A stretch of DNA of 64,000 bases from G963677445 sp963677445 (GCA_963677445.2 CAXXGF010000054.1:1-64000); one strand, 5' to 3'; shown: positions 16,846 to 26,107, counted from the first letter of the stretch. Made by a program: numbers and translations. Notes: generated from the sequence alone by a model not told the origin.

Positions 16846-17059
16846 TCTTTTCCTCCATCAGGTGCATCAGTGGACTTTGGAAATTTACCGATATATTCAA
16901 TACTTTCATTATTCTCAGAATAATTTCATATCGAACTGTAGTCTTACCATGTTCAATATCATAGATAACCGTTTTTCCGGTACCGGCAAGATCGGCAAGT
17001 TTTTCACGGGAAAGTCCCGCCATATCGCGGTGAAATTTTATAATTTTTCCGATGTTCAT
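16838..17059 (-). CDS. hipB: HipB-like Xre-family DNA-binding protein
   Basis: 73 residues with a helix-turn-helix of the Xre/Cro class: IIKFHRDMAGLSREKLADLA, GTGKTVIYDIEHGKTTV and then IILRIMKVLNI. In hip loci this protein binds its own promoter and represses the operon. First gene of a three-gene minus-strand operon. The A/T-rich region 17060-17130 upstream must hold the promoter; no clear operator palindrome was found. Confidence 0.82.
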   Translation of the reverse strand: MNIGKIIKFHRDMAGLSREKLADLAGTGKTVIYDIEHGKTTVRYEIILRIMKVLNISVNFQSPLMHLMEEKNG

Positions 17060-17174
17060 TTCAACTGTTTTTTACTGTTATAACGGCAAAAATAATATAA
17101 TATAATTGATTCACAATTTATGTACCTTGTATCACATTAAAAAATTTTAAAAGCTGGCGCCCACAACGGATTCA

Positions 17175-18660
17175 TTTGGGCTAAAGCCCTGAAAAAATGT
17201 AAGCATACCCCGGAATCCCCGGCCTGAAGGCGCGGGGTTATTATAACTCAATTTTGTATAAGCTTGATATCCTTAAACATCTTAATCATAATCGTAATCG
17301 TAATCCCACACTTCAGAAAAAATGGACAACCGCGCCGCCGTCACCCAACCCGGCCATCCTACTCCCACTCTTATTTATTAAAATCGATACCAGAATATAA
17401 ATCAGGTAATCCATAAATCCTTTAAGCATGATCCAGACAATGGCGAGATTGGAATGGGCAAGGATAATCATTTGCCAACAACCGCTCTTTTGGGCTAAAG
17501 CCCTTTGAGGGTGTTTGCTTATCCGGGGATCTCCGGCCTGAAGGCGCGGAGTTATTTTAAACTCAATTTTGTATAAGCTCGATATCCTTAAACATCTTAA
17601 TCATAAACTGGCAAAGCCAGAACCAAACTAATTCTGTCCGCCTGTTCGCCGCAGAGAATCCCTGACGGGACTTATTTACCTTTCTTTATACATTTTCCCC
17701 TATTTGAAAATAGGGGCTATTCTCTTTCATCCCTGCCCGGGATTCATATTAATCTGATTTAATATTTGCTTGTAGATAATCATTATTATTTAGAAAAAGT
17801 CCCGCCAGGGACGACAGATAGCCTCGTAGCATAAATATGAATGGCAGGTTAATTAATTTTGCCATTTTGCGTAGAATTTGACTCCTTGCGGAGTAATCCC
17901 ACACTTCAGAAAAAATGGACAACCGCGCCGCCGTCACCCAACCCGGCCATCATACTCTTAATCTGATTTTTTAATGCCGATACCGATACCGATACCGATA
18001 CCGATACCCGATACCGAAAAATAATCATGCAATCAATAAATTCTTTAAGCATGATCCAGACAATGGCGGGATTGGAATGCGCAAAGATAATCATTTACCA
18101 ACAACCGCTCTTTGGGCTAAAGCCCTTTGAGGGTGTTTGCTTATCCGGGGATCTCCGGCCTGAAGGCGCGGAGTTATTTTAAACTCAATTTTGTAGAAGC
18201 TCGATATCCTTAAACATCTTAATCATAAACTGGCAGAGCCAGAATAAACAAGGTTATCGAGTTACTCAAAGTAAGTCCTCCCCCGTCTCCAAAGAAAAAC
18301 ACTTTGGATCCACCGCCGCCGTCAATAAATCTGGTCATGATACTCCTACTCTTATTTATTAAAATCGATACCAGAATATAATCAGGTAATCCATAAATCT
18401 TTTAATCATGGTTCAGTCAACGATCGGGATGAAATTGTGCACCTTCTGATATTTTCCTCCAGCCGCTCTTTGGGCTAAAGCCCTTTAAGGTTGACGGTAT
18501 ATTTTGGTATCCCCGGCCTGAAGGCGCGGGGTTATTATCCTTGTGCACTTCGTGTCTTCCCTCTGCCCTTCGTGGTAATTTTTTCAGCATCCTTATATTC
18601 AATTAAGCGTAAACTGCTATTTTTCCCTAATACCCGGAGTGAAAGCGGGAGGTTATCATT
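17175..18660. repeat. Tandem mosaic of composite repeat units
   Basis: About 1.5 kb without genes, built from the same modules used elsewhere. R1 copies at 17175-17243, 17486-17557, 18107-18178 and 18466-18537, and a right half at 18632-18657. Two blocks, 17425-17622 and 18046-18242, are about 200 bp long and nearly identical (AAGCATGATCCAGACAATGG ... R1 ... AAACTGGCAAAGCCAGAA), displaced by 621 bp, so one is a duplication. In between lie R2 (17856-17900), GTCCC/GGGAC hairpins (17652-17667, 17793-17815), hexamer runs, and at 18265-18306 the left arm of the long hairpin element found complete at 33782. Reading frames here are repeat artefacts. Confidence 0.75.
17979..18015. repeat. GATACC hexamer array, interrupted
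   Basis: Five perfect GATACC units (17979-18008), one extra C, then a sixth unit, followed by GAAAAATAATCA as in the array at 6943-6990 (eight units). Copy number differs between the two sites, as expected for slippage-prone repeats. Confidence 0.8.
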
Positions 18661-18744
18661 TATCGGGATTTTATTATTCAGAAAAATTCGATAATTTTGG
18701 TTGCGGGATACAAGAGAGGTAATCAAGTAAGGAAACAAAATTTT

Positions 18745-19578
18745 ATGCGTTCAAAATTTTCACTGCTGCTAATTGCATTATTTATGGCCGGATGTTCACT
18801 GTTTATGAATAATAAAACAGCGAGAATTCATATCGCCGGATCTGATACGATGCTGATACTTACCAGGATGCTGGCAGAAAATTACATGAAGGATAATCCC
18901 GGATTATCGATATATGTTGACGGAGGAGGAACAAAAGAAGGGGTTAAAGCGCTGACTTCGGGAAATATTGATATTTGCACCGCATCAAGATTTCTCCTTC
19001 CGGAAGAAATGAAAATGCTGAGTGATTATTACGGAACTGTCGGGATGTATCATTTAATTGCGAAAGACGCTCTTTCGGTATATGTTCATCCCGATAATCC
19101 TGTCGACAATTTAACAACCGAAGCATTGAAGAATATATTTTTGTGCAGAACAAAAAACTGGAATAAACTCGGGGGTAATGATATCCCGATTGTTCCTGTG
19201 ATACGAAATCCCGCTTCGGGCACTTATCATTACTTTAAGGAACATATTCTTCTCAATAACGACTACTGCGGAGATCTTGTATCTTTGCCGACAACATCCG
19301 AAGTTACAGACTTTGTGAAAGCAAATCCCGGCGCGATAGGTTATGGGGGAATAGGCTATGGTTCAGGAGTAAAACATATCTTGGTAAATGGTGTAAAACC
19401 GGATGAGGAAAATGCGCGCCGTGATACTTATCCTATTACAAGGTATCTTCATTTTTTCACTTCCCGCCAGCCCGACGGAAATGTGAAAAGATTTATTGAC
19501 TGGGTTCTTAGTCCCTCAGGACAAAGGATAATAAGGAATGCCGGATATATTCCCCTCTGGAAAATTGAGGATAAATGA
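18745..19578 (+). CDS. PstS-like phosphate-binding lipoprotein
   Basis: 277 residues, a periplasmic-binding-protein-like lipoprotein. The start is ATG 18745 (AAGGAAAC upstream), giving a clean lipoprotein signal: MRSKFSLLLIALFMAGCS with lipobox LFMAGC (Cys17). The mature part shows the PstS phosphate-loop features: IAGSDTMLILTRMLAENY, DGGGTKEGVKAL, then NPASGTYHYFKEHIL and AIGYGGIGYG. An upstream TTG at 18697 is possible but would spoil the signal peptide. No pstCAB transporter genes are adjacent, so it may serve a distant transporter or act in sensing. Confidence 0.85.
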   Translation: MRSKFSLLLIALFMAGCSLFMNNKTARIHIAGSDTMLILTRMLAENYMKDNPGLSIYVDGGGTKEGVKALTSGNIDICTASRFLLPEEMKMLSDYYGTVGMYHLIAKDALSVYVHPDNPVDNLTTEALKNIFLCRTKNWNKLGGNDIPIVPVIRNPASGTYHYFKEHILLNNDYCGDLVSLPTTSEVTDFVKANPGAIGYGGIGYGSGVKHILVNGVKPDEENARRDTYPITRYLHFFTSRQPDGNVKRFIDWVLSPSGQRIIRNAGYIPLWKIEDK

Positions 19579-19800
19579 AAGCGAAAACGTAATGTCCAAA
19601 ACAATTGTTCATTATTAATTAATAACCTGGTAGAAACAGAGGCGACCATCCGGTGGCTGAGCGGAGTCGAAGCTACCGCCGCAGGTTTCGACTCCGCTCA
19701 ACCTCCGGCTATTTTCAAGAGAAATCTTACCATTTTACGTAGAATTTAACTTCTAACTGATTAATTCCCCCTATCCGCTTCCCTTTCAGCCACTCCCGGT
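19579..19800. repeat. Short gap with TCGACTCCGCTCA element and an R2 copy
   Basis: GTGGCTGAGCGGAGTCGAAG (19652-19671) and GGTTTCGACTCCGCTCAACC (19684-19703) form an inverted repeat (AGCGGAGTCGAA/TTCGACTCCGCT). A diverged R2 copy follows (19722-19768, TTACCATTTTACGTAGAATT). Both flanking genes point into this gap, so the hairpin could act on either transcript end. Confidence 0.55.
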
Positions 19801-20925
19801 TTATTCAGGCGATAACAGTTTTCTCATAAGAGCCTCATCATTAACGACTTCCTCAAAGGGACTGTTGATAAACTCCACATTATCAGATAATGATTTGTAT
19901 CTAAAAAATAACACATCACTATTCTTATTATTTATAATATATATTTTACTGTCACCGGAAAGATTTTTCTTAAAGAGCGCTTTAATATGAATATCACTAT
20001 GCGAAAGGGAATATCCCACAAAAACAACTTTCTTCACTTTCCTGATTTCCCTCGAAGCTTCATTAAAAAGCTGCATAATTACCGGATTAGTAAAACTCTT
20101 CACAGAAGAGGGGGGAAGAATAAGAGTATTAAAATCAGTCTTATCAAGGGGACAGGAATACTCATATTTTTCACGTTCCGGATAAGTGTAACCAAGAAAT
20201 TTTCCCCGGTTAAGATCAATCTCCCTGTCCCAGGGTGTCAGAAGCACCTGGTTGCAGCAGTTGCAGTATTTCCAGTTAAGGCTTCCATGCAGCTTAAGAA
20301 TTTTTATGGGAACAGGATTAGTATTCGCCTCCACTTTTACCGGTTTTCCGGTATTCACCCAAAAGTTGTATTGTTCAAGTCCTTTAACGCTTTCATCATT
20401 CATCAGGTGGATGGCGTAATCAATAAAACCTCTTTTTCTGAAATAGTCATCGAAGGCCTGCTCAAGAAGTGTATCATAATTCAGTGTGATAACCGATATA
20501 TTATCATTATAACCGAAGACAGAATCCCAGAATCGATGATAAACAAGACTCCTTCTGTCGGTATTCTGATCAACCACATAGTGAATAAGTTTAATCAGGT
20601 ATTCCTTAATCTCATATAATATTGCGAATGTATAATCAGAACTTAAGCTTTCATTATTGGTTATAAAATAGTCCAGAAATCCAAAAACCGCTTCAAGACG
20701 GGGGTAGCCCTCTTCATGATTTTTTTCAATAAAGAAATTATCAGTAAGAAATTTTATTACTTTACTGCCGATAACGGAGTTTCTGATATAATCATTGCTC
20801 TCGGATAAGATGAGTGGTATCAAATGTTTTTGAAGGGGAACTCCGTCGGGATAAGAAGCGCCGGCTCCCATAACAAAAATCACATCACGGTCAGGTTTAT
20901 ATTTTAAGAATACTTCACTGTTCAT
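19801..20925 (-). CDS. SIR2-family (SIR2_2-like) NAD-binding protein
   Basis: 374 residues. Sirtuin-fold motifs: VIFVMGAGASYPDG (NAD loop, residues 15-28), TLNYDTLLEQAF, KLHGSLNW (the conserved His of the sirtuin active site) and VGYSLSHSDIHIKALF near the C-terminus. Between them, YCNCCN and YSCPLDKTD resemble a zinc-binding cysteine cluster. This branch is common in bacterial antiphage systems, where SIR2 domains degrade NAD+, and in stand-alone genes of unknown role. No partner (STAND, HerA, Argonaute or TIR) is adjacent. It sits alone between a repeat-rich gap and murQ, separated from murQ by a strong terminator. Confidence 0.8.
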   Translation of the reverse strand: MNSEVFLKYKPDRDVIFVMGAGASYPDGVPLQKHLIPLILSESNDYIRNSVIGSKVIKFLTDNFFIEKNHEEGYPRLEAVFGFLDYFITNNESLSSDYTFAILYEIKEYLIKLIHYVVDQNTDRRSLVYHRFWDSVFGYNDNISVITLNYDTLLEQAFDDYFRKRGFIDYAIHLMNDESVKGLEQYNFWVNTGKPVKVEANTNPVPIKILKLHGSLNWKYCNCCNQVLLTPWDREIDLNRGKFLGYTYPEREKYEYSCPLDKTDFNTLILPPSSVKSFTNPVIMQLFNEASREIRKVKKVVFVGYSLSHSDIHIKALFKKNLSGDSKIYIINNKNSDVLFFRYKSLSDNVEFINSPFEEVVNDEALMRKLLSPE

Positions 20926-20942
20926 AACAAATTTTCCGGATA

Positions 20943-20985
20943 TAAAAAAAAAGCGCCGCAGTACAAAATTATAACTGCGGCGCCT
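20943..20985 (-). terminator. Terminator downstream of murQ
   Basis: GCGCCGCAGT (20953-20962) pairs with ACTGCGGCGC (20974-20983); read on the minus strand the hairpin is followed by eight or more U residues (A-run 20943-20952). It ends the mnmG-rsmG-murQ transcript and separates it from the SIR2 gene. Confidence 0.85.
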
Positions 20986-21018
20986 TATAAAAAAATCAAA
21001 TAAATATTAAGCAGGGAC

Positions 21019-21954
21019 TCACAGGACCGATTTTCCTTCGATCGCGGCTCTGACAAATCCATCCGCTTTTTCCAGCCTTTCGGCGGCTTCCTCGGCGGTT
21101 ACCCCTGCTCTGATCATAACAAGCGCGGTTTTTACATGTCCTCCCGCTTTCTGCAGGTAGCTTGAAGCGCTGTCATAATCCGATCCGGTAATTGTCATAA
21201 CAATACGTTTGGATCTTTCAACAAGTTTTTTATTTGTCATTTGCAGATCGATCATCATATTCTCATATACCTTGCCCATCCTGATCATAGAGGCGGTTGT
21301 AAGCATATTCAGAACAAGTTTTTGAGCGGTGCCGCTTTTCATTCTGGTTGAACCCATAATAACTTCAGGACCAACATAAGGACATATAGCGACATCAACA
21401 CCTTCAATATTAAATGTTTCGCGAGGTGTAGCCGTTACGTAAAGAGTTTTAGCTCCAAGCGATTTTGCTTTTTTAATAGCCCCGATTACGTAAGGAGTTC
21501 TCCGGCTGGCGGCAATACCGCAAACGACATCACGTGAACCAACCTGCGCTTTGATAACATCGGCGGCTCCATTATCTTCAAAATCCTCGGCTCCTTCCTG
21601 CGCGCGGAACATCGCTTCTTTTCCCCCGGCAATAAATCCTTCTATCAAACCGAAGGGAGTTCCAAAAGTCGGAGGGCATTCACTCGCGTCAACTACCCCG
21701 AGTCTTCCGCTTGTTCCGGCGCCGAAATAAAGCAGCCGGCCGCCTATTTTTAATGTGTGAACGATCATATCCACTGCTTTGGCAATATAAGGAATTTCCT
21801 TTTCAACAGCTATGGGGACTTTCTTATCCTCATCATTCATGATCTTCAAAATTTCTTCTACAGACCTGGCGTCAATATCCATTGACGCTGGATTTCTTTG
21901 TTCGGTAGAAAGAGTTGATATTTCTTCAAATAAGTTTTTGTTTTCCTGGCTCAT
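21019..21954 (-). CDS. murQ: N-acetylmuramic acid 6-phosphate etherase
   Basis: Cleaves the lactyl ether of MurNAc-6-phosphate to give GlcNAc-6-phosphate and D-lactate in cell-wall recycling. 311 residues, single SIS domain. Seen: TEQRNPASMDID (N-terminal signature), YFGAGTSGRLGVVDASECPP (SIS loop plus the catalytic-region Glu92), GIAASRRTPYVIGA, and GPEVIMGSTRMKSGTAQKLV. Its start overlaps the rsmG stop by ATGA, so it is coupled to the mnmG-rsmG operon, an unusual partner for these genes. Confidence 0.95.
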   Translation of the reverse strand: MSQENKNLFEEISTLSTEQRNPASMDIDARSVEEILKIMNDEDKKVPIAVEKEIPYIAKAVDMIVHTLKIGGRLLYFGAGTSGRLGVVDASECPPTFGTPFGLIEGFIAGGKEAMFRAQEGAEDFEDNGAADVIKAQVGSRDVVCGIAASRRTPYVIGAIKKAKSLGAKTLYVTATPRETFNIEGVDVAICPYVGPEVIMGSTRMKSGTAQKLVLNMLTTASMIRMGKVYENMMIDLQMTNKKLVERSKRIVMTITGSDYDSASSYLQKAGGHVKTALVMIRAGVTAEEAAERLEKADGFVRAAIEGKSVL

Positions 21955-22643
21955 TTAACAAGTTCCACAACAATCAGTTTTTTACCTTTTTCATTTCGTA
22001 TATTATTAGGTTTATAGGCCATTTCAAAAATAGTAGACTTTTTGATAAACGACCTGTATTTCATTTCGGCAGTTTTGAACTCCTCATCCAGATCGCCTCC
22101 TTTGATAGCGAAGAGATAGGCTTTATCTTTGATGAGGGGAATGGAGTATCTGAATAATATAATTAAGGGAACAGTTCCCCGGCTTACAATCAGGTCGAAG
22201 GAATTTTTATATTTTTCTTTGAATTCATCACTTTCCACCCTGGAATTTGCCGAAACAACATTGGTGAGTTTAAGTTTGTCGAGAAACTCCGAAACAGCAT
22301 CAATCTTCTTTCCGGTCGAGTCAGCCAGAACACCGCGCATTAATGGTCTGGAAATAGCGAGAGGAATTCCGGGAAATCCTCCGCCGGTTCCGATATCAAG
22401 AAAACGAGTAACCCTGTCAGGTAAAAACTCTGAAATATAATAAGAAAGGAAAATATGATTCTCAATAATACTTTCGATATCCTTTCTAGAAATAAGATTA
22501 ACTTCCTCATTTTTTTCTGTAACCAGAGTGGCAAAATGAGCAAGTCTTTCAATCTGGTAGAGATCAGGATTTAAACTGTTTTCCCAGAAAAACTTTTTTA
22601 ATTCCCGCAGATACTTTTCTTGCAGATCCAATAAATACCTCAA
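21951..22643 (-). CDS. rsmG: 16S rRNA (guanine-N7) methyltransferase
   Basis: RsmG/GidB methylates G527 of 16S rRNA using SAM. 230 residues. SAM motif FLDIGTGGGFPGIPLAI (about 85-101), preceded by the family stretch EKNEEVNLISRKD and followed by ADSTGKKIDAVSEFL and VSRGTVPL. Located 5 bases after mnmG, the classical gid arrangement near the replication origin. parA/parB, which often follow, are absent; murQ takes their place. Confidence 0.95.
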   Translation of the reverse strand: MRYLLDLQEKYLRELKKFFWENSLNPDLYQIERLAHFATLVTEKNEEVNLISRKDIESIIENHIFLSYYISEFLPDRVTRFLDIGTGGGFPGIPLAISRPLMRGVLADSTGKKIDAVSEFLDKLKLTNVVSANSRVESDEFKEKYKNSFDLIVSRGTVPLIILFRYSIPLIKDKAYLFAIKGGDLDEEFKTAEMKYRSFIKKSTIFEMAYKPNNIRNEKGKKLIVVELVK

Positions 22644-22648
22644 AAAAA

Positions 22649-24523
22649 TTAGTTCTTTAAATATACTAATAATATTGAAATATCAGAAGGAGAAACGCCC
22701 GATATTCTCGAAGCCTGGCCGATGGAACGGGGTCTTATCCTTCTCAATTTCTCCCTTGCTTCCATTGATATAGTGTGAATATTAGAATAATCGAAAGTTT
22801 TAGGGATCGCCATTTTTTCAAGGCGCAGCATTTTTTCGATTAGTTCTTCCTGTTTCTTTATATATCCTTCATACTTCAATTCTATCTCTATCTGTTCGAG
22901 CGCCTTTTCATTAAGAAGAACCGCTTTTACCACCGGGTGATCTTTATAATCGGAACTTAGTAGAATGTCCTTTAAACCAATCCCCGGACGTTTACATACC
23001 TTTCCAATTGTTTCAGGCGTTTTCAGAAGGGACGAATCATTCTTTTCGAGGTGCTCATTTATATTCCGCGGTTTAACTTTAATTTCATTAAAAAGTGTCA
23101 TACCGGTGTTGATCATAACCTCGCGTTCTCTGAATTCCCGAAATAATTCATCTGAAACCAGGCCATACTTGTGGCCGTAGCGCATTAGTCTTCTGTCGGC
23201 GTTATCCTGTCTGAGAATCAGACGGTGTTCGGCGCGTGAAGTAAACATACGGTAAGGCTCATCGGTAGATTTACCGACCAGATCATCTATCAACACACCG
23301 GAATAAGCTTCATTCCTTCTTAAAACAAATTCAGGCATTCCCTTAATTTTAGCCGCGGCATTAATACCGGCAACAATACCCTGGGCCGCAGCCTCTTCAT
23401 AACCGCTGGTTCCATTTATCTGACCGGCAAAGTATAAACCTTTAACTAATTTTGTCTCCAGGGTAAGGTCCACCTGGTAAGGAGGAATAAAGTCATATTC
23501 AACCGCGTAAGCCGGTCTGACCATTTCCACATCCTCAAGTCCCCTGATAAGGCGCAGGGCTTCCATCTGAATATCTTCGGGAAGTGAAGAAGAAAACCCG
23601 TTAAGATACACCTGGTCGGAATCCAAACCCTCAGGTTCAATAAAAAGCTGATGTTTTGGTTTATCGGAAAACCTGACAATTTTATCTTCAATGGATGGAC
23701 AATAACGAGGTCCGGCTCCCTGGATTATTCCCCTGAAGAGGGGTGAATTATCAAAACCTTTTTCAAGCGCTTTATGAACATATTCATCAGTATATGTAAT
23801 ATGGCAGCTTACCTGGGGCAAAAAGGGAAAAGCGCTTCGATTCGTTTTTAATGAAAATGGCTCGGGATTTTCATCTCCCGGCTGTTCCTGAAGAACATCA
23901 TAATTGATGCTGCTCATTTTTAATCTTGGCGGAGTTCCGGTTTTCAGCCGGCCATAATGAAAACCATGCTTAGAGAGCGATTCTGTCAGCCCGTAAGAAG
24001 CAGGTTCGCCAAACCTCCCCCCTTCTGTTTTATTCATTCCGGTATGCATGAGCGCGTTCATAAAAGTACCGGAACAGACAATCAGAGCTCTGCAGGAAAC
24101 AAAACTTCCTTTTCCTGTAACAGCCCCGGTGATTGTATTATTTTCAGTTACAATCTCATTTATAGTATCCTCAACAATCGTTACCCCTTCAGAGGCAGCG
24201 ACAACACGAACGGCCTCTTCGGAATAGAGCTTACGGTCCGACTGGCATCTGCCCGCCCAGACGGCGGGACCTTTGGATTTATTCAAAACCCTGAATTGTA
24301 TTCCGGTTCTGTCGGCTATATGTCCCATTATTCCGCCAAGAGCATCTATTTCATGCACGAGATGTCCCTTCGCGCTTCCTCCGATTGCCGGATTGCAGGA
24401 CATTCGACCAAGAGCATTTTTATCCATTGTAAAAAGAGCGGCATTGAGCCCCATTTTTCCGGCGGCGACAACCGCTTCTATTCCGGCATGTCCCCCGCCG
24501 GCTACAATTACATCGTAATCCAT
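22649..24523 (-). CDS. mnmG: tRNA uridine-5-carboxymethylaminomethyl modification enzyme, FAD subunit
   Basis: MnmG (GidA) works with MnmE to modify U34 of certain tRNAs. 624 residues as expected. Seen: FAD-binding VIVAGGGHAGIEAV at the N-terminus, MSCNPAIGGSAKGHLVHEID, GRLKTGTPPRL, GYEEAAAQG, and the C-terminal IDYS-like segment ending ISGVSPSDISILLVYLKN. Upstream partner mnmE is encoded 70 bases away on the same strand, with two parS sites in between. Confidence 0.97.
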   Translation of the reverse strand: MDYDVIVAGGGHAGIEAVVAAGKMGLNAALFTMDKNALGRMSCNPAIGGSAKGHLVHEIDALGGIMGHIADRTGIQFRVLNKSKGPAVWAGRCQSDRKLYSEEAVRVVAASEGVTIVEDTINEIVTENNTITGAVTGKGSFVSCRALIVCSGTFMNALMHTGMNKTEGGRFGEPASYGLTESLSKHGFHYGRLKTGTPPRLKMSSINYDVLQEQPGDENPEPFSLKTNRSAFPFLPQVSCHITYTDEYVHKALEKGFDNSPLFRGIIQGAGPRYCPSIEDKIVRFSDKPKHQLFIEPEGLDSDQVYLNGFSSSLPEDIQMEALRLIRGLEDVEMVRPAYAVEYDFIPPYQVDLTLETKLVKGLYFAGQINGTSGYEEAAAQGIVAGINAAAKIKGMPEFVLRRNEAYSGVLIDDLVGKSTDEPYRMFTSRAEHRLILRQDNADRRLMRYGHKYGLVSDELFREFREREVMINTGMTLFNEIKVKPRNINEHLEKNDSSLLKTPETIGKVCKRPGIGLKDILLSSDYKDHPVVKAVLLNEKALEQIEIELKYEGYIKKQEELIEKMLRLEKMAIPKTFDYSNIHTISMEAREKLRRIRPRSIGQASRISGVSPSDISILLVYLKN

Positions 24524-24539
24524 CTATCTTATCCTTTCA

Positions 24540-24555
24540 TGTTTCACGTGAAACA
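24540..24555. promoter_or_regulatory. parS site 1 (ParB-binding centromere)
   Basis: TGTTTCACGTGAAACA, a perfect match to the 16-bp parS consensus bound by ParB for chromosome segregation. It lies just upstream of mnmG, in the mnmE-mnmG gap. Sites like this mark the origin-proximal domain. Confidence 0.93.
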
Positions 24556-24577
24556 TAACATCAAACAGTATATAAAA

Positions 24578-24593
24578 TGTTTCACGTGAAACC
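24578..24593. promoter_or_regulatory. parS site 2
   Basis: TGTTTCACGTGAAACC, 15 of 16 bases of the parS consensus. Its start is 38 bases from site 1, and it directly abuts the mnmE stop codon. Confidence 0.9.
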
Positions 24594-25946
24594 TTATTTT
24601 CCAATGCAGAACTTCGAAAATATATTATTAAGTATATCATCCGAAGTGACTTCACCAATTATTTCACCGAGATAATCAGTTCCCTGCCTGAGATCAACAG
24701 AAACAAACTCACCTGACAACTGTTCATCAACGGCTATAATTGCATTATGAAGTTTTTCTTTTGCTTTTTTCAACGCGTCGTAATGGCGTATATTTGTAAC
24801 AATCGCGCTTTTTTCCGTATAAATTTTTTCATCATCAACTCTTGCCTTCATCAACTCCAAAAGTCTTTCCATTCCCTCCCCTGTTTTAGCCGATACATTA
24901 ATTTCGCTCTCCATGGAATTAATGGATTTCAAATCGCACTTGTTAAATATTGTTATAATATTAGCGCTTGTGTTGAGTTTTTTAATTTCTTCATAAACCT
25001 CATTATCATAACCATAGGTTGAGTCATTGATAAACAAAATAACATCGGCGTTTTTCACCTTCTCCCTGCTTCTTTCAACCCCCTCCCTTTCCACATCATC
25101 ACTTGTAAATCTTATCCCTGCCGTATCAAATAACCGGAACAGATAACCATCGATATCTATATCCTCCCTGATTACATCTCTTGTGGTTCCGGGTGTTTTG
25201 CTTACTATAGCTCTCGACTCTTTTAGAATGAAATTTAATATGGATGATTTGCCAACATTTGTTTTTCCCGCAATAACAACATTTACCCCATCCCTTATCA
25301 CTTTACCATAATGGAATGTGTTCATCAGTTTTTCTATTTCCCTTACAACCTGGTTTATTTTCCTTTTCACTTCTTTCAAGGGAACAAACTCAATCTCCTC
25401 CTCTACAAAATCGAGTTCAAGTTCCAGTAGTGATAATACACTAATAAGACCTTTTCTCAACTCCCCTACTTTGGCTGACAACACCCCGTCCAACTGATTC
25501 CTCGCCCCTTTGAGGGATGCGTCGGTACTTGAACTTATTACATCAGCAACCGCCTCTGCCTGGGCAAGATCAATTTTCCCATTAAGAAACGCTCTTTTTG
25601 TAAACTCCCCCGGTTCCGCCAGCCGCGCGCCCCGACCCACCAGCAGCTCAATAATTCTTTTAACAATGTACGCGCTTCCGTGCGAACTGATTTCACAACT
25701 ATCCTCACCGGTATAACTATTTGGCGATCTGAATACAGCGACCAGCACATCATCTATCACATTTCCTGAATCTTTAATTTTCCCGTAATGAATCGTATGC
25801 GACAATGCGTTTGAGATATTTAACTTTCCGTCAAATATTTTGTCGACAATGCCGAAACTTTCTTTTCCGCTAATACGAACTACAGAGATTGCCCCTGTGC
25901 CGGGATTTGTTGCCGATGCTGTTATGGTATCTTCGTTATAAAACAT
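24594..25946 (-). CDS. mnmE: tRNA modification GTPase
   Basis: MnmE (TrmE), partner of MnmG. 450 residues. Order: N-terminal THF-binding domain (DTITASATNPGTGAISVVRI; SPNSYTGEDSCEISSHG), helical domain, and a Ras-like GTPase with AGKTNVGKSSILN (G1), TPGTTRD (G2), DTAGIR (G3) and NKCD (G4). It ends in CIGK, the conserved C-terminal cysteine motif FCIGK. The usual upstream yidC/rnpA/rpmH genes are not here; a YfhO-type gene and a terminator precede it. Confidence 0.97.
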   Translation of the reverse strand: MFYNEDTITASATNPGTGAISVVRISGKESFGIVDKIFDGKLNISNALSHTIHYGKIKDSGNVIDDVLVAVFRSPNSYTGEDSCEISSHGSAYIVKRIIELLVGRGARLAEPGEFTKRAFLNGKIDLAQAEAVADVISSSTDASLKGARNQLDGVLSAKVGELRKGLISVLSLLELELDFVEEEIEFVPLKEVKRKINQVVREIEKLMNTFHYGKVIRDGVNVVIAGKTNVGKSSILNFILKESRAIVSKTPGTTRDVIREDIDIDGYLFRLFDTAGIRFTSDDVEREGVERSREKVKNADVILFINDSTYGYDNEVYEEIKKLNTSANIITIFNKCDLKSINSMESEINVSAKTGEGMERLLELMKARVDDEKIYTEKSAIVTNIRHYDALKKAKEKLHNAIIAVDEQLSGEFVSVDLRQGTDYLGEIIGEVTSDDILNNIFSKFCIGK

Positions 25947-26107
25947 ATCTTTTAATTTTTAAAACAAATTTGAAAATTAATACTAAATCGAATAATATAC
26001 AATCTCTTTAAATATTCGCTTTTATCCCGGATATCATTTGAATGTGGTTCAGAGTTCAATTTGATAATATTTCAGGGATTGCCGCGGTTAAGGCAATTTC
26101 GAGGGGC

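Noticed and set aside
17906..18738. Short reading frames in the 17-18.7 kb gap
   Set aside because: They run through R1 and hexamer repeats; the same peptides appear wherever the repeat occurs.
18697..18744. Longer N-terminus for the PstS-like protein from TTG 18697
   Set aside because: The extra 16 residues are hydrophilic and would displace the lipoprotein signal; ATG 18745 has a ribosome site and a perfect signal-lipobox layout.
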